Origin: Labilibaculum antarcticum
GTDB taxonomy: Bacteria > Bacteroidota > Bacteroidia > Bacteroidales > Marinifilaceae
NCBI RefSeq assembly: GCF_002356295.1
Contig: NZ_AP018042.1
Location: 744,001-808,000, forward strand
Length of the DNA: 64,000 bases
Direction: 5' to 3'
Translations under genes and position numbers: made by a program
The notes under the pieces: generated by a model
What the model saw: the letters and a program-made list of their open reading frames with translations, nothing else
What the model was told of the DNA's origin: nothing
The model's database searches: none
Shown: piece by piece, positions 54,034 to 63,260 of the stretch
Numbering within the stretch: position 1 is the stretch's first letter
Layout: each line of letters opens with the position of its first letter

Positions 54034-54615
54034 GAAGGAGAAAAAGTCTTGAAAGGTCTAAAAAGTCTAAAGTCTAAAGATCGAATCTCATCCCGATAGC
54101 TATCGCGGACTCGTGACCAACAGAGCTGGAAGTCGAAGCTGCCAAGTCCCCCATTGAGGGGGGAATAAAAGGGTTTGTGTTGGGAAAGCTAAAATCCAAC
54201 AAAGTAAAAGGCTTAAACGTCGAACGCATAACCCCAAACCCCTAAAGGGGCTTTAAAACACTGGAATTGCAACAACGCTAGCATCTCCAAGTTTCGGAAT
54301 TTAGTCCGGAGACTGGGCCCCATTTAGTAAAGTAGGCGTTAAAAATAAAAAAAGCTACTACTAAATTGAAACAGATTGCCGCGTTCCCGATACTCGGGAT
54401 CAGCAAAACTGACGTAGACTCCTCCTCATTACAGAGCCTTTTCAAGATCTCCGAAGATCATGGCAATCATTAATCATCTAATATAAATATGTATATTTTC
54501 GCATCTTTTAACATCTTAAATGTATCGCGCAAGACATATTTTCTTTAGATTTGTCTCATCACACAATAATCATTACATTCAAATAACGATTCCACACAAA
54601 ATAGATTCTTATTTT
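54034..54615. other. Gene-free tract with dispersed short repeats
   Basis: 582 bases without a credible gene. It contains the dyads CCCGATAGCTATCG (54095 area) and CCCGATACTCGGG (54388 area), a C/G-run hairpin (CCCCATTGAGGGG near 54151), AACCCCTAAAGGGGCTT near 54237 and one copy of the repeat described at 54303-54356. Such G/C-run palindromes are commonly scattered between genes in Bacteroidetes. A frame from 54520 reads into the thioredoxin gene but its first 32 residues are not signal-like. Confidence 0.5.
54303..54356 (+). repeat. Dispersed repeat, copy 1
   Basis: About 54 bp sharing AGTCCGGAGA, CATTTAGT-like, GCGTTAAAAA and AAAAAGCT blocks in order with 57718-57769. Roughly four bases in five match by eye. 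It lies in a gene-free tract. Confidence 0.65.
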
Positions 54616-55062
54616 ATGAAAAAAATTGCACAACTATCGTTCCTTCTTTTTTGCACGATACTACTTAGTTCTTTGAGCACGGCAGCTCAAAATAATTTAG
54701 ACAAGGCTTTGCAAAAAGCAAAAACTGAAAACAAAACCGTATTCGTTAACTTCTCCGGATCGGACTGGTGCAGATCATGCATTCTGCTTAAGAAAACAAT
54801 TCTAAACACAGAGGAATTCAAGAAATTTGCCGATGAAAAATTGGTGATTCTTGATGTTGATTTTCCAAGATTAAAAAAGAATAAATTATCGAACGAACAA
54901 ACAGCGATGAATGAAGCATTAGCCGAAAAATACAATTCAAATGGCCAGTTCCCTACCATCCTGCTTTTAGATTCAGATGAGAAAGTACTTGGGAAAACAG
55001 GCTACAAGAAAATATCTCCCGAAGCCTACATCGAACACATCAAATCGATTATTAAAGAATGA
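54616..55062 (+). CDS. Thioredoxin-like exported protein
   Basis: 148 residues. A signal peptide (MKKIAQLSFLLFCTILLSSL, cleavage after TAAQ) precedes a thioredoxin fold with the redox motif SGSDWCRSCILLKK (CxxC) and cis-Pro segment NGQFPTILLLDSDEKVLGKTGY. It is probably a periplasmic thiol reductase or disulfide carrier. The ATG at 54616 is used; an upstream start would hide the signal. Its stop overlaps the ApbE start (ATGA, 55059-55062), so the two are translationally coupled. It is first of a four-gene cassette with ApbE, DUF4266 and DUF3570. Confidence 0.9.
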   Translation: MKKIAQLSFLLFCTILLSSLSTAAQNNLDKALQKAKTENKTVFVNFSGSDWCRSCILLKKTILNTEEFKKFADEKLVILDVDFPRLKKNKLSNEQTAMNEALAEKYNSNGQFPTILLLDSDEKVLGKTGYKKISPEAYIEHIKSIIKE

Positions 55063-56114
55063 GGCAATTAGGCATTTTTCTAATTCTGACAACAGGATTC
55101 CTGTTTTCAGCTTCTGCTCAAAATAACAAATCGTATACCGAGGTATTGTTACTGATGGGATCACGTTTTGAAATTACTGCTGTGGGAAGCGATGAAAACC
55201 AAGCAAGACTAGCAATAAGCACTGGAATTGAAGAAATTCAACGAATTGAACGATTAATCTCATCATGGGATCCAAATTCGCAAACCAGTAAAATAATTAC
55301 CAATGCAGGAATAAAACCTGTTGTGGTAGATCAGGAGCTTTTTAATTTGATTCGACGATCAATTAAAATTTCGAAGCTTACTCACGGAGCCTTTGATATT
55401 AGTTACGCCTCTATGGATAAAATCTGGAGATTTGATGGCAGTATGAAAAGTATGCCCGATTCGGCAAGTGTTGCTTCTTCTGTATCAAAAATAAATTTTA
55501 AGAACATTATTCTTGATGAAGAAAGACACAGCGTATTTTTGAAAGAGTCAGGAATGAAAATAGGTTTTGGGGCCATAGGAAAAGGATATGCGGCAAATAA
55601 GGCTCTTGAATTGATGGCTAAAATGAATTTGGATGGTGCACTTGTAAATGCATCAGGAGATTTAATAAGCTGGGGAAAAGATGAAGGTGGAAACGACTGG
55701 AAAATCGGCATATCAAATCCAAAAAATAAAGATCAGATTTATTCCTGGTTAAGCATTGATGAAACAGCCGTTGTTACATCCGGAAACTATGAGAAATTTG
55801 TAGAATTCAATGGTGTAAAATACAGTCATATTATTGATCCCCGAACCGGTTATCCTGTAAAAGGATTAAGCAGCGTAACGGTTATTTGTCCAAATGCAGA
55901 ACTGGCTGATGGCTTGGCAACTTCGGTTTTTATTCTGGGAAAAGACAAGGGACTCGAATTAATCAATCATTTAAATGGTATCGAGTGCATTTTAGTTACT
56001 GATGATCAGAAACTGATTACTTCAAACAATCTAAAACTCGAATATAATGACGCAAAGAAAAATAAATATCAAATACAAATTGGAGAAACCAATGAAAAAC
56101 AACAGGAAAATTAA
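55059..56114 (+). CDS. ApbE family FAD:protein FMN transferase
   Basis: 351 residues with a signal peptide ending SAQ (residues 19-21). ApbE motifs present: LLMGSRFEITAVG, RIERLISSWDPNSQTSKI, HGAFDISYASMDKIWRF, GFGAIGKGYAANKA, ALVNASGDLISWG, SHIIDPRTGYPVKG and VICPNAELADGLATSVFILG. ApbE transfers FMN from FAD to a Thr/Ser of an exported redox protein. No acceptor with the usual D-x-x-(S/T)-G-A-(S/T) motif was found in the other three cassette proteins, so the target is elsewhere or atypical. It overlaps both neighbours by a few codons. Confidence 0.93.
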   Translation: MRQLGIFLILTTGFLFSASAQNNKSYTEVLLLMGSRFEITAVGSDENQARLAISTGIEEIQRIERLISSWDPNSQTSKIITNAGIKPVVVDQELFNLIRRSIKISKLTHGAFDISYASMDKIWRFDGSMKSMPDSASVASSVSKINFKNIILDEERHSVFLKESGMKIGFGAIGKGYAANKALELMAKMNLDGALVNASGDLISWGKDEGGNDWKIGISNPKNKDQIYSWLSIDETAVVTSGNYEKFVEFNGVKYSHIIDPRTGYPVKGLSSVTVICPNAELADGLATSVFILGKDKGLELINHLNGIECILVTDDQKLITSNNLKLEYNDAKKNKYQIQIGETNEKQQEN

Positions 56115-56319
56115 CTTACTCATCATGGGTTTATTTGCAGTTATTGCAATGAACAGCTGCGTTTCGGTTGCAGCTTATCAAAAAGCCTATTTGAATGATG
56201 AAGAAATGGCACTTCAGGCTAAAAAACTTGAAGTTTATGAATCTAATTTCCAGGCTTACCGTGAAGGTGCGGCAGGTGCCAATGGAGGAAAATCAGGAGG
56301 AGGATGCGGATGCAACTAA
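56092..56319 (+). CDS. DUF4266 small lipoprotein with Gly-Cys tail
   Basis: 75 residues from the ATG at 56092, which lies inside the end of the ApbE gene. The lipobox MNSC puts the lipid-modified cysteine at residue 23. The C-terminus GGKSGGGCGCN is the hallmark of DUF4266, whose Gly-rich CxC tail is conserved and of unknown purpose (metal binding or a modification site are possibilities). A longer frame from 56047 would mask the signal. It overlaps the start of the DUF3570 gene by 16 bases. Confidence 0.85.
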   Translation: MKNNRKINLLIMGLFAVIAMNSCVSVAAYQKAYLNDEEMALQAKKLEVYESNFQAYREGAAGANGGKSGGGCGCN

Positions 56320-57587
56320 AAACTATTCTATCGCTACTATTACTATTGTCAGTTACATTTGCAGTAAATGCCCAAACAGATAAAAATAGCATCGACGACA
56401 AACAAGAAGACAGTCGCAAAAAAGTAAAATTATCGGAAGATTACCAAGAGACCGAAGTGAATTTCCTGCTTAACTATTACGAGCAAGACGGCGATCATTC
56501 TCCTGTTACCGGTGGACAAGGAACCGAAGAATTAACGAATGTAGCTCCTAGTTTTGTAGTTCACATTCCTGTTGATTCCTTATCGAGTTTGGATTTGAAT
56601 TTTGGAATAGATATTTATTCTTCGGCTTCAACCGATAATATCGATTATTTTGATACGCACAAATCATCTGCTTCGGGCATGGATGCCAGAGCTCATATTA
56701 ATGCATACTACTCACACAAATTGCTAAAATCAGGAAATGACTATAGTGTTCTTGCCGGATTTTCACAGGAATATGATGTGAGTTCTTATCATGCAGGTGG
56801 TTCTTACACCCTTAATTCGAAAGATCAGAACAGATCTCTTACCATTGATGGATTGTACATGAATGACAGCTGGAAATTACTTTATCCTACGGAGCTAAGA
56901 GGAAGTAGTGATGCAAATCTTAAAGATGACGTGCGTACAACCTTAAAATTTGGTTTATCGTATTCACAAGTAATTAATAAGCGTTCGCAAGCCTTATTTT
57001 CAATGGAAGTAGTTTCGCAAAGCGGACTATTATCCACTCCATTCCACCGTGTGTTTTTTGATGATGCTTTTGCTTTCGCAAATGACAAAAACGAGCTGGC
57101 AACAAGAAGTCACATTGAGCAACTTGATGACAGTCGAATCAAAATACCTATCTCAATGCGTTGGAACTACTATATAAGCGATTTTATTCGATTAAAAACA
57201 TTCTATCGTTACTATTCGGATAGTTGGGGAATTTCAGCCCACACAGCAAGTGTAGAACTTCCAATGATGGTAAGTCCATCATTTATCATTTCACCATTTG
57301 CAAGGTATCACACACAAACAGCTGCCGACGATTTTTATGAATTTGGACAAGCTAGCTCTACTGCCGAATTTTACACTTCTGATTACGATTTATCGGAATT
57401 TGACAGTTTTAAAGTTGGGGTAGGATTCCAATATTCACCAGTTACGGGAATTAGTAATTTCAAATCTCCATTAAGAAAAGGAAAAACGGCGCAACTAAAA
57501 AGCATTGGATTACGAACTGCATATTATGACCGAAGCGATGGTTTAAACGCATGGTTGGTAAGTTTAGATTTTGCATTTACATTTTAA
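56304..57587 (+). CDS. DUF3570 outer-membrane beta-barrel protein
   Basis: 427 residues with a signal peptide ending VNAQ and a beta-strand-rich body ending SLDFAFTF, as in outer-membrane barrels. VNFLLNYYEQDGDHSPVTGG and the Ser-rich IDIYSSASTDNID / SSASGMDARAH blocks match DUF3570. The start may be 56304 or the second ATG at 56310. It is the last gene of the cassette and directly coupled to DUF4266, with which DUF3570 is commonly paired. Together with the thioredoxin-like and ApbE proteins it may form an envelope redox or metal-handling module. The function is not established. Confidence 0.86.
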   Translation: MRMQLKTILSLLLLLSVTFAVNAQTDKNSIDDKQEDSRKKVKLSEDYQETEVNFLLNYYEQDGDHSPVTGGQGTEELTNVAPSFVVHIPVDSLSSLDLNFGIDIYSSASTDNIDYFDTHKSSASGMDARAHINAYYSHKLLKSGNDYSVLAGFSQEYDVSSYHAGGSYTLNSKDQNRSLTIDGLYMNDSWKLLYPTELRGSSDANLKDDVRTTLKFGLSYSQVINKRSQALFSMEVVSQSGLLSTPFHRVFFDDAFAFANDKNELATRSHIEQLDDSRIKIPISMRWNYYISDFIRLKTFYRYYSDSWGISAHTASVELPMMVSPSFIISPFARYHTQTAADDFYEFGQASSTAEFYTSDYDLSEFDSFKVGVGFQYSPVTGISNFKSPLRKGKTAQLKSIGLRTAYYDRSDGLNAWLVSLDFAFTF

Positions 57588-57610
57588 ACACCAATACAAC
57601 ATTAATAATG

Positions 57611-57643
57611 AATGGGTTGCTAATAAAGCAGCCCATTTTTTTT
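57611..57643 (+). terminator. Terminator of the Trx-ApbE-DUF4266-DUF3570 operon
   Basis: AATGGGTTGCT (57611-57621) pairs with AGCAGCCCATT (57627-57637) with one G-U, then T8. Confidence 0.88.
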
Positions 57644-57660
57644 GAATCAAAAAATACCTT

Positions 57661-57712
57661 ACAAACTATAAAGCACAAAAAAACTGCTCAAAAAAAAATG
57701 AAGCAGTTTTGA
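57661..57712 (-). repeat. Duplicate of the tRNA-Gly terminator (orphan copy)
   Basis: The first 29 bases are identical to 58367-58395, and similarity continues through ATGAA and CAGTTTT to 57712. It forms its own hairpin (AAAACTGCT with AGCAGTTTT) with a T-tract on the minus strand. No tRNA lies upstream of this copy, so it marks a past duplication or insertion. Confidence 0.7.
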
Positions 57713-57717
57713 CATTG

Positions 57718-57769
57718 AGTCCGGAGATCGGGACCCGTTTAGTGAAGAGAGCGTTAAAAACAAAAAGCT
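57718..57769 (+). repeat. Dispersed repeat, copy 2
   Basis: Partner of 54303-54356: AGTCCGGAGA, GTTTAGTGAAG, GCGTTAAAAA and AAAAAGCT in the same order and spacing within two bases. Confidence 0.65.
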
Positions 57770-58366
57770 GTTTGAGCGTAGCGAGTTCTTTTGATTCACA
57801 TATAAATTTCATAAATAGGAGTTCATGATCTCACAAGTTCGGTAGTTTAGCAATCGAACTGATAACGGGTGATTGAGGACGTTGTCAATGATTTTTTGTT
57901 TCGTTTTTTATCCTAGAAAAAATGAAAAGCCCGTCCGGCTAAAGGACAAGCAAAAAATAATAAGGCTCACTCCTTTTATTGAAAATTGGTAACATTCGAA
58001 ACCATCCTAAAATCAAGCTTTGACTCACGAATTATTGGGACTGTCCTAAGCTTTGGGTTGCAACTTTTCAAGCTTCGAGGATAAGCCTTTTGCTATTCCG
58101 ACGCAAACGCGAATTGCTTCCAAATGCTTTTTTTAACCTGCGCCGGTACTTACTGCCACATTAATATCCCAGGCTGGCATTCGCTGTGCTCATTTACCCC
58201 GGGCTATTATATTTGAGCTCCCGATAAGCATCGGGACCAAGAAAAAAGGGTTAACAAAGGGACGAATGTAAAATACTTCCTTTTTCGCTTCTCTAAAATT
58301 TATGCCTGGTTTTAACAAAACCCCAAATTATCTCCTGACTCAGGATGCATCCATAGCGAAAACGCC

Positions 58367-58415
58367 ACAAACTATAAAGCACAAAAAAACTGCTCCATAT
58401 GAATGAAACAGTTTT
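58367..58415 (-). terminator. Terminator of the tRNA-Gly pair
   Basis: On the minus strand AAAACTG and CAGTTTTTTT flank a 16-base loop, six bases after the tRNA-Gly copy 1 sequence. A near copy lies at 57661-57712. Confidence 0.7.
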
Positions 58416-58420
58416 AGCTG

Positions 58421-58493
58421 AGCGAGAAACGAGACTCAAACTCGCGACCCCAACCTTGGCAAGGTTGTGCTCTATCAACTGAGCTATTCTCGC
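58421..58493 (-). tRNA. tRNA-Gly (anticodon GCC), copy 1
   Basis: 73 nt. Acceptor GCGAGAA pairs with TTCTCGC; D-arm AGCTCAGTTGATAGAGC; anticodon stem-loop CAACC-TTGCCAA-GGTTG with anticodon GCC; T-arm CGCGAGTTTGAGTCTCG. The discriminator is T and the 3' flank reads CAG, so CCA is not encoded. Confidence 0.93.
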
Positions 58494-58551
58494 ATTTTCC
58501 TTTTTACAAAACTCTATTACTGAAAGAAAGGATAAACTTCAATAATCCTGG

Positions 58552-58624
58552 AGCGAGAAACGAGACTCAAACTCGCGACCCCAACCTTGGCAAGGTTGTG
58601 CTCTATCAACTGAGCTATTCTCGC
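58552..58624 (-). tRNA. tRNA-Gly (anticodon GCC), copy 2
   Basis: Identical in sequence to the copy at 58421-58493 and lies 58 bp upstream of it, probably on one transcript. Unlike copy 1, the three bases after the discriminator read CCA (58549-58551 on the complement), so this copy encodes the tail or has it by chance. Confidence 0.93.
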
Positions 58625-58758
58625 ATTAAAAAGAGTTAATGTATTAACTCCTGCGCTGCAAATATAGATATTCCCTCGCTTTTGACAAATGTTTTTTCAA
58701 AAAAAAAATCAAAAAAAGCATACAAACACACCTAAAAACCTGACTATTTGAGCAAAAG

Positions 58759-58793
58759 GATGGAGGAAATTATCAAAAATAATTTCCTCCATC
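58759..58793 (-). terminator. Terminator of the S9 peptidase gene
   Basis: 15-bp perfect stem GATGGAGGAAATTAT (58759-58773) with its complement at 58779-58793, a 5-base loop and a short T-run on the minus strand (CTTTTGC). Confidence 0.8.
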
Positions 58794-58816
58794 TATTTTG
58801 TACCACCTGCAGATAT

Positions 58817-61030
58817 CTACAAGTTATCTTTTAAAAATTTATTGAATCGTTTATACAAATGCAATCTTGTTTTACCACCATATATACTATGATTCCTATT
58901 GGTATATATCTGCATTTCAAATTGTTTATCTGCCTGCACCAAACGTTCTGTCAACTCGTAAGTATTCTGAATATGCACATTATCATCAGCTGTTCCGTGG
59001 CATAATAAAAGAGATCCTTTTAATTTATCTACATGATTAATTGGTGAATTATCATCGTAACCTTTTTCGTTTTCTTGCGGAGTCCTCATGAATCTCTCAG
59101 TGTAAACAGAATCGTAATACCTCCAGTTGGTAACTGGCGCAACAGCTATAGCTGCAGCAAACACATCATTCCCTTTCTCTAAACATAGGGTAGACATAAA
59201 TCCACCGTAACTCCATCCCCAAATAGCAATTCTATTCTCATCAATAAAATTTTCTTTGGCTAAGTAACGTGCAGCAGCAATCTGATCATCCGACTCCAAT
59301 CTACCCAATTGCATGTAGGTGCATTTTCTAAAAATCTCACCTCTGGCGCCTGTACCTCTAGGATCAACGCAAACTACAATATATCCCTCCTGAGCTAAAT
59401 ACTGGTACCAATCGAAACTCCATGAGTTATTCACACTTTGCGAATTTGGACCACTATATTGAGTCATTACCACAGGATACTTTTTGCTTGGATCAAAGTT
59501 GAATGGCTTGATCATCCATGCATTCAGCATCGTCATTTCATCAGCAGCAGGCACCATGGTAAATTCCTTTGGCGAATACTGATATCCTTTTAACTTTTCA
59601 ACCAGCTCCTTATTGTCTTCCAGCACACGAATCAATTTACCTTTATGACTAAACAAACTAACCGTATTCGGCTGAGTAACACTGGAAAAATAATTGATGT
59701 AATATTTAAATCCGTTACTAAAAACGGTACTATTAGTCCCTTTCTCAGGAGTTAGCAACTCCTTTGATGTACCATTCAACTTCACCGAATAAACGTTTCT
59801 ATCCATTGGCGATACTTCCGCTGACTGATAATAACAAACCTGCTTATCTTCATCAAAACCTAAAAAATCGGTAACATCCCAATCTCCATTAGTAATTTGC
59901 TGAACAGATTTCCCAGTGATCATATCATACAAATACAAATGATTAAAGCCATCCTTCTCATCCAAATAAATAAAATGCTTACCATCATTCAAATAGGTTA
60001 AATAATCAAAATTCCCTTCTTCAATGTAATACTTGTTCTCTTGTGAATACATTACATTCGAACTACCGGTTCTTGCATTAGCAAGTAAGAACTCCAACTT
60101 ATTCTGATGACGATTCAATCGATAAATACTTAGCATTTTAGGATCCTGAGTCCATTTAATACGAGGAATGTATTGATCCTTCTCCTCTCCCACATCCATT
60201 CTCTTTGTAATTCGATCTTCAACATTATAAACAAATACCTCAACACTGGAATTCTTCTCTCCCGCTTTTGGGTATTTATAGGTGTAATTCTCTGGATATA
60301 AAGCATTCTCTTTCACCTTTGGTTCCAAACCTTCGAATTTGTTCATATTGAACACCTTCACTTCGCTCTCATTAAATTTCATATAGGCAAGAAAATCACT
60401 GTCCGGCGACCATGCGAATGCTTTATTAAATTCAAATTCCTCTTCATAAACCCAATCAGGTGTTCCGTTTTGTATCTTATTCCATTCTCCATCATTGGTA
60501 ATCCTAATCTCAGAACCAAACAAAACATTATGAATGAACAGATTGTTATCCCTTACAAAAGCAATTCTATTTCCATTTGGAGAAAAAGTAGCCAAACGTT
60601 GCTTTCCATTTTTCGACAAAGGAACCAACTCCTTATTTTTAAAAGAGAACACAAAATAATCAGCAGTAAAAGAACGTCGGTAAATCCTCTCAGGATTCGT
60701 CATTAGCAGAATACGACTTTCATCAGCGCTAAATTCATATTCCTTAATGCTTTTAATTTCAGCATCCTTCATTGTGTTTAAATTCAATAGAGTATCCACA
60801 ACCTTACCTGTATCGTAATCATACTTTACTATTTTAGTTCCATCTTCTTCTAAAGTAGTGTAGTGAATACCATCATTCATCGATAGCAAACCTTTAACAG
60901 ATTTCTGACTAAAAGTACCATCCTGCATCAAATCTTCCATGCTTATCTTTTGATTACCAACCTGGGAGAAGGCTGAAAAACCAAAACAAATCATCATAAA
61001 CAATGTAAATATCTTTCGACTAATCCTCAT
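58817..61030 (-). CDS. S9 family peptidase, dipeptidyl-peptidase IV type
   Basis: 737 residues from the ATG at 61030 (a TTG at 61039 adds three). A signal peptide ending FSQ (residues 21-23) is followed by an N-terminal eight-bladed propeller (about 40-480) with the substrate-binding Glu pair region DWVYEEEF, then an alpha/beta-hydrolase domain with the nucleophile in GWSYGGFMST, Asp in GTADDNVHIQN and His in NRNHSIYGG. This is the S9B layout, removing X-Pro or X-Ala dipeptides from the N-terminus of peptides in the periplasm. It is monocistronic with its own terminator, and divergent from thrS. Confidence 0.94.
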   Translation of the reverse strand: MRISRKIFTLFMMICFGFSAFSQVGNQKISMEDLMQDGTFSQKSVKGLLSMNDGIHYTTLEEDGTKIVKYDYDTGKVVDTLLNLNTMKDAEIKSIKEYEFSADESRILLMTNPERIYRRSFTADYFVFSFKNKELVPLSKNGKQRLATFSPNGNRIAFVRDNNLFIHNVLFGSEIRITNDGEWNKIQNGTPDWVYEEEFEFNKAFAWSPDSDFLAYMKFNESEVKVFNMNKFEGLEPKVKENALYPENYTYKYPKAGEKNSSVEVFVYNVEDRITKRMDVGEEKDQYIPRIKWTQDPKMLSIYRLNRHQNKLEFLLANARTGSSNVMYSQENKYYIEEGNFDYLTYLNDGKHFIYLDEKDGFNHLYLYDMITGKSVQQITNGDWDVTDFLGFDEDKQVCYYQSAEVSPMDRNVYSVKLNGTSKELLTPEKGTNSTVFSNGFKYYINYFSSVTQPNTVSLFSHKGKLIRVLEDNKELVEKLKGYQYSPKEFTMVPAADEMTMLNAWMIKPFNFDPSKKYPVVMTQYSGPNSQSVNNSWSFDWYQYLAQEGYIVVCVDPRGTGARGEIFRKCTYMQLGRLESDDQIAAARYLAKENFIDENRIAIWGWSYGGFMSTLCLEKGNDVFAAAIAVAPVTNWRYYDSVYTERFMRTPQENEKGYDDNSPINHVDKLKGSLLLCHGTADDNVHIQNTYELTERLVQADKQFEMQIYTNRNHSIYGGKTRLHLYKRFNKFLKDNL

Positions 61031-61237
61031 AATTTTCAATTTATTTTGTGTTTAGTATAAGTTGCTCATTAATTTTCAAAGGTTCGATTTTTTTTACAGA
61101 AAAGAAAAATTCCTTGCCGATTAATTTTGACTACTACTCCTATACATTAAAGACAATAGAGTCGTTTCTTTCAATATAATTCTTTTAATTCCTGAATATT
61201 GCCTGCCAAATTTCACTACAAATCAGGGAGAAAATTA

Positions 61238-61245
61238 TACCTTTG
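61238..61245 (+). promoter_or_regulatory. -7 box of the thrS-infC-rpmI operon
   Basis: A perfect TAnnTTTG (TACCTTTG) about 40 bp ahead of the thrS ATG. A -33 box is not clear. No T-box or long leader is visible in the 246-bp gap. Confidence 0.55.
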
Positions 61246-61285
61246 TGAATTGAATAAAAATTACGAATAAAAATAACATTATATA

Positions 61286-63238
61286 ATGATCAAAATTACA
61301 TTTCCGGATAACACTGTAAAAGAGTTTGAAGCCGGGACTTCTGGCCTTGGTATTGCTAGAAGTCTAAGTAATAGCCTTGCCAAAGAAGTCTTATCCATAA
61401 CTGTAAATGATAACATTTGGGATATTGCTCGTCCAATTAACGAAGATGCAAGCATTAAATTACATACCTGGGATGATGCCGAAGGTAAATATGCGTTTTG
61501 GCATAGTTCTGCTCACCTTATGGCAGAAGCTCTTCAAGAACTATATCCTGACGTAAAATTTGGTATCGGTCCTGCTATTGAAATGGGCTTTTATTACGAT
61601 GTTGATTTAGGAAACGGAACCATTCTTTCCGATAAAGATCTTCCTAAGATTGAACAAAAAATGCTCGAACTTGCACGATGCAAAAATGAATATATTCGCA
61701 CGGATGTTAGCAAGGAAGAAGCTCTTTCGTTTTTTAAAGAGAAAAACGAAGAATACAAGCTCGAATTAATCAATGAGCTTGAGGATGGCACAATTAGCTT
61801 TTACAAACAAGGAGACTTTACCGATTTGTGCAGAGGACCTCACTTGCCTAACACTAGCTATATTAAGGCTATTAAATTGAATTCAGTTGCTGGCGCCTAC
61901 TGGAGAGGCGATGAAAAAAGACCACAATTGACACGTGTTTACGGAATTACTTTCCCTAAAAAGAAATTTCTGGATGAATACGTAGTAATGATGGAAGAGG
62001 CTAAAAAACGTGATCACCGAAAACTTGGGAAAGAAATGGAATTATTCACTTTCTCTCAAAATGTTGGTCAGGGAATGCCATTGTGGTTACCAAAAGGAGC
62101 TCAATTAAGAGAAAACTTAGAAAATTTCTTAAAACGCGTACAGAAAAAATTCGGATACGAGCAGGTTATTACCCCACATATCGGAAACATAAACTTGTAC
62201 AAGACTTCAGGTCACTACGAAAAATATGGTGCTGATTCATTTCAGCCAATTAAAACTCCGCAAGAAGGAGAAGAATATTTACTAAAACCGATGAACTGTC
62301 CTCACCATTGTGAGATTTACAAGTTCAAACCTCGTTCATACAAAGATCTTCCTATAAGATATGCCGAATTTGGAACTGTTTACCGTTACGAACAAAGTGG
62401 TGAACTGCATGGTTTAACTCGTGTTAGAAGTTTTACACAAGATGATGCTCATTTGTTCTGTACGCCGGATCAATTGAAAGATGAATTCAAAAAGGTAATT
62501 GATATCATTTTCATCATCTTTAAGGCGCTTGATTTTAAAGACTATACTGCTCAAATATCTTTACGCGATAAGGTAAACCGGGACAAGTATATTGGCAGCG
62601 ATGAAAACTGGGACAAAGCAGAGCAGGCAATTATTGAAGCTTCTGCAGAAAAAGGTTTAAATACAGTTATTGAATATGGCGAAGCAGCCTTTTATGGTCC
62701 TAAGCTCGATTTCATGATCAAGGATGCTATTGGTCGTAAATGGCAGTTGGGAACTATTCAGGTTGATTACAACTTACCAGAACGTTTCGAATTGGAATAT
62801 GTTGGCAGTGATAATCAAAAACATCGCCCTATCATGATCCACAGAGCACCATTCGGTTCTATGGAACGATTTGTTGCAGTTTTACTGGAACACACAGGTG
62901 GCAAATTTCCATTGTGGTTAACACCTGAACAGGCAGTAATTATGCCTATAAGTGAAAAATATAATGATTATGCCAAAAAAGTTTTAAATTCGTTAAATAA
63001 TTCCGATATTCGCGCCGTATTGGATGATCGCAACGAGAAGATAGGTCGTAAGATTCGTGACAGCGAATTGAAAAAGACCCCTTACCTTATTATTGTAGGA
63101 GAAAAAGAAGCTACCGAAGGTACTGTTTCTGTTCGCAGACAAGGAGAAGGTGATTTAGGTTCTCAGAGCATTCAAGAATTTACAGATTTCATAAATAAGG
63201 AAGTAGAAGATCAAATGTCTTCTATTGAAAAATATTAA
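61286..63238 (+). CDS. thrS: Threonyl-tRNA synthetase
   Basis: 650 residues of the class II synthetase. It has an N-terminal TGS domain ([20 protein letters not shown]), the editing domain with [14 protein letters not shown] and the later CRGPHLP, the catalytic core with motif 2 [22 protein letters not shown] and motif 3 [11 protein letters not shown], zinc ligands (Cys in MNCPHHC and His downstream), and a C-terminal anticodon-binding domain ([15 protein letters not shown]). The full length is normal. It heads the conserved thrS-infC-rpmI(-rplT) operon; rplT lies beyond the window. Confidence 0.98.
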   Translation: MIKITFPDNTVKEFEAGTSGLGIARSLSNSLAKEVLSITVNDNIWDIARPINEDASIKLHTWDDAEGKYAFWHSSAHLMAEALQELYPDVKFGIGPAIEMGFYYDVDLGNGTILSDKDLPKIEQKMLELARCKNEYIRTDVSKEEALSFFKEKNEEYKLELINELEDGTISFYKQGDFTDLCRGPHLPNTSYIKAIKLNSVAGAYWRGDEKRPQLTRVYGITFPKKKFLDEYVVMMEEAKKRDHRKLGKEMELFTFSQNVGQGMPLWLPKGAQLRENLENFLKRVQKKFGYEQVITPHIGNINLYKTSGHYEKYGADSFQPIKTPQEGEEYLLKPMNCPHHCEIYKFKPRSYKDLPIRYAEFGTVYRYEQSGELHGLTRVRSFTQDDAHLFCTPDQLKDEFKKVIDIIFIIFKALDFKDYTAQISLRDKVNRDKYIGSDENWDKAEQAIIEASAEKGLNTVIEYGEAAFYGPKLDFMIKDAIGRKWQLGTIQVDYNLPERFELEYVGSDNQKHRPIMIHRAPFGSMERFVAVLLEHTGGKFPLWLTPEQAVIMPISEKYNDYAKKVLNSLNNSDIRAVLDDRNEKIGRKIRDSELKKTPYLIIVGEKEATEGTVSVRRQGEGDLGSQSIQEFTDFINKEVEDQMSSIEKY

Positions 63239-63260
63239 CTAAATTTAGGAGGACCTAGAC

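Larger units (their letters stand above)
57644..58366. other. Gene-free tract between duplicated terminator sequences
   Basis: About 0.7 kb with no credible frame on either strand. It is bounded by the 29-bp exact repeat at 57661-57689 and 58367-58395. It carries one copy of the dispersed repeat (57718-57769), GCCCGTCCGGCTAAAGGAC near 57931, and CCCGATAAGCATCGGG near 58204. The GCGTAGCGAG and TTCGCTGTGCTCATTTAC stretches resemble eroded repeat sequence rather than a decayed protein. Origin unknown. Confidence 0.5.

Noticed and set aside
57770-58360. Decayed transposase or other pseudogene in the gene-free tract
   Set aside because: Six-frame reading gave only short, stop-filled segments with no recognisable protein motif.
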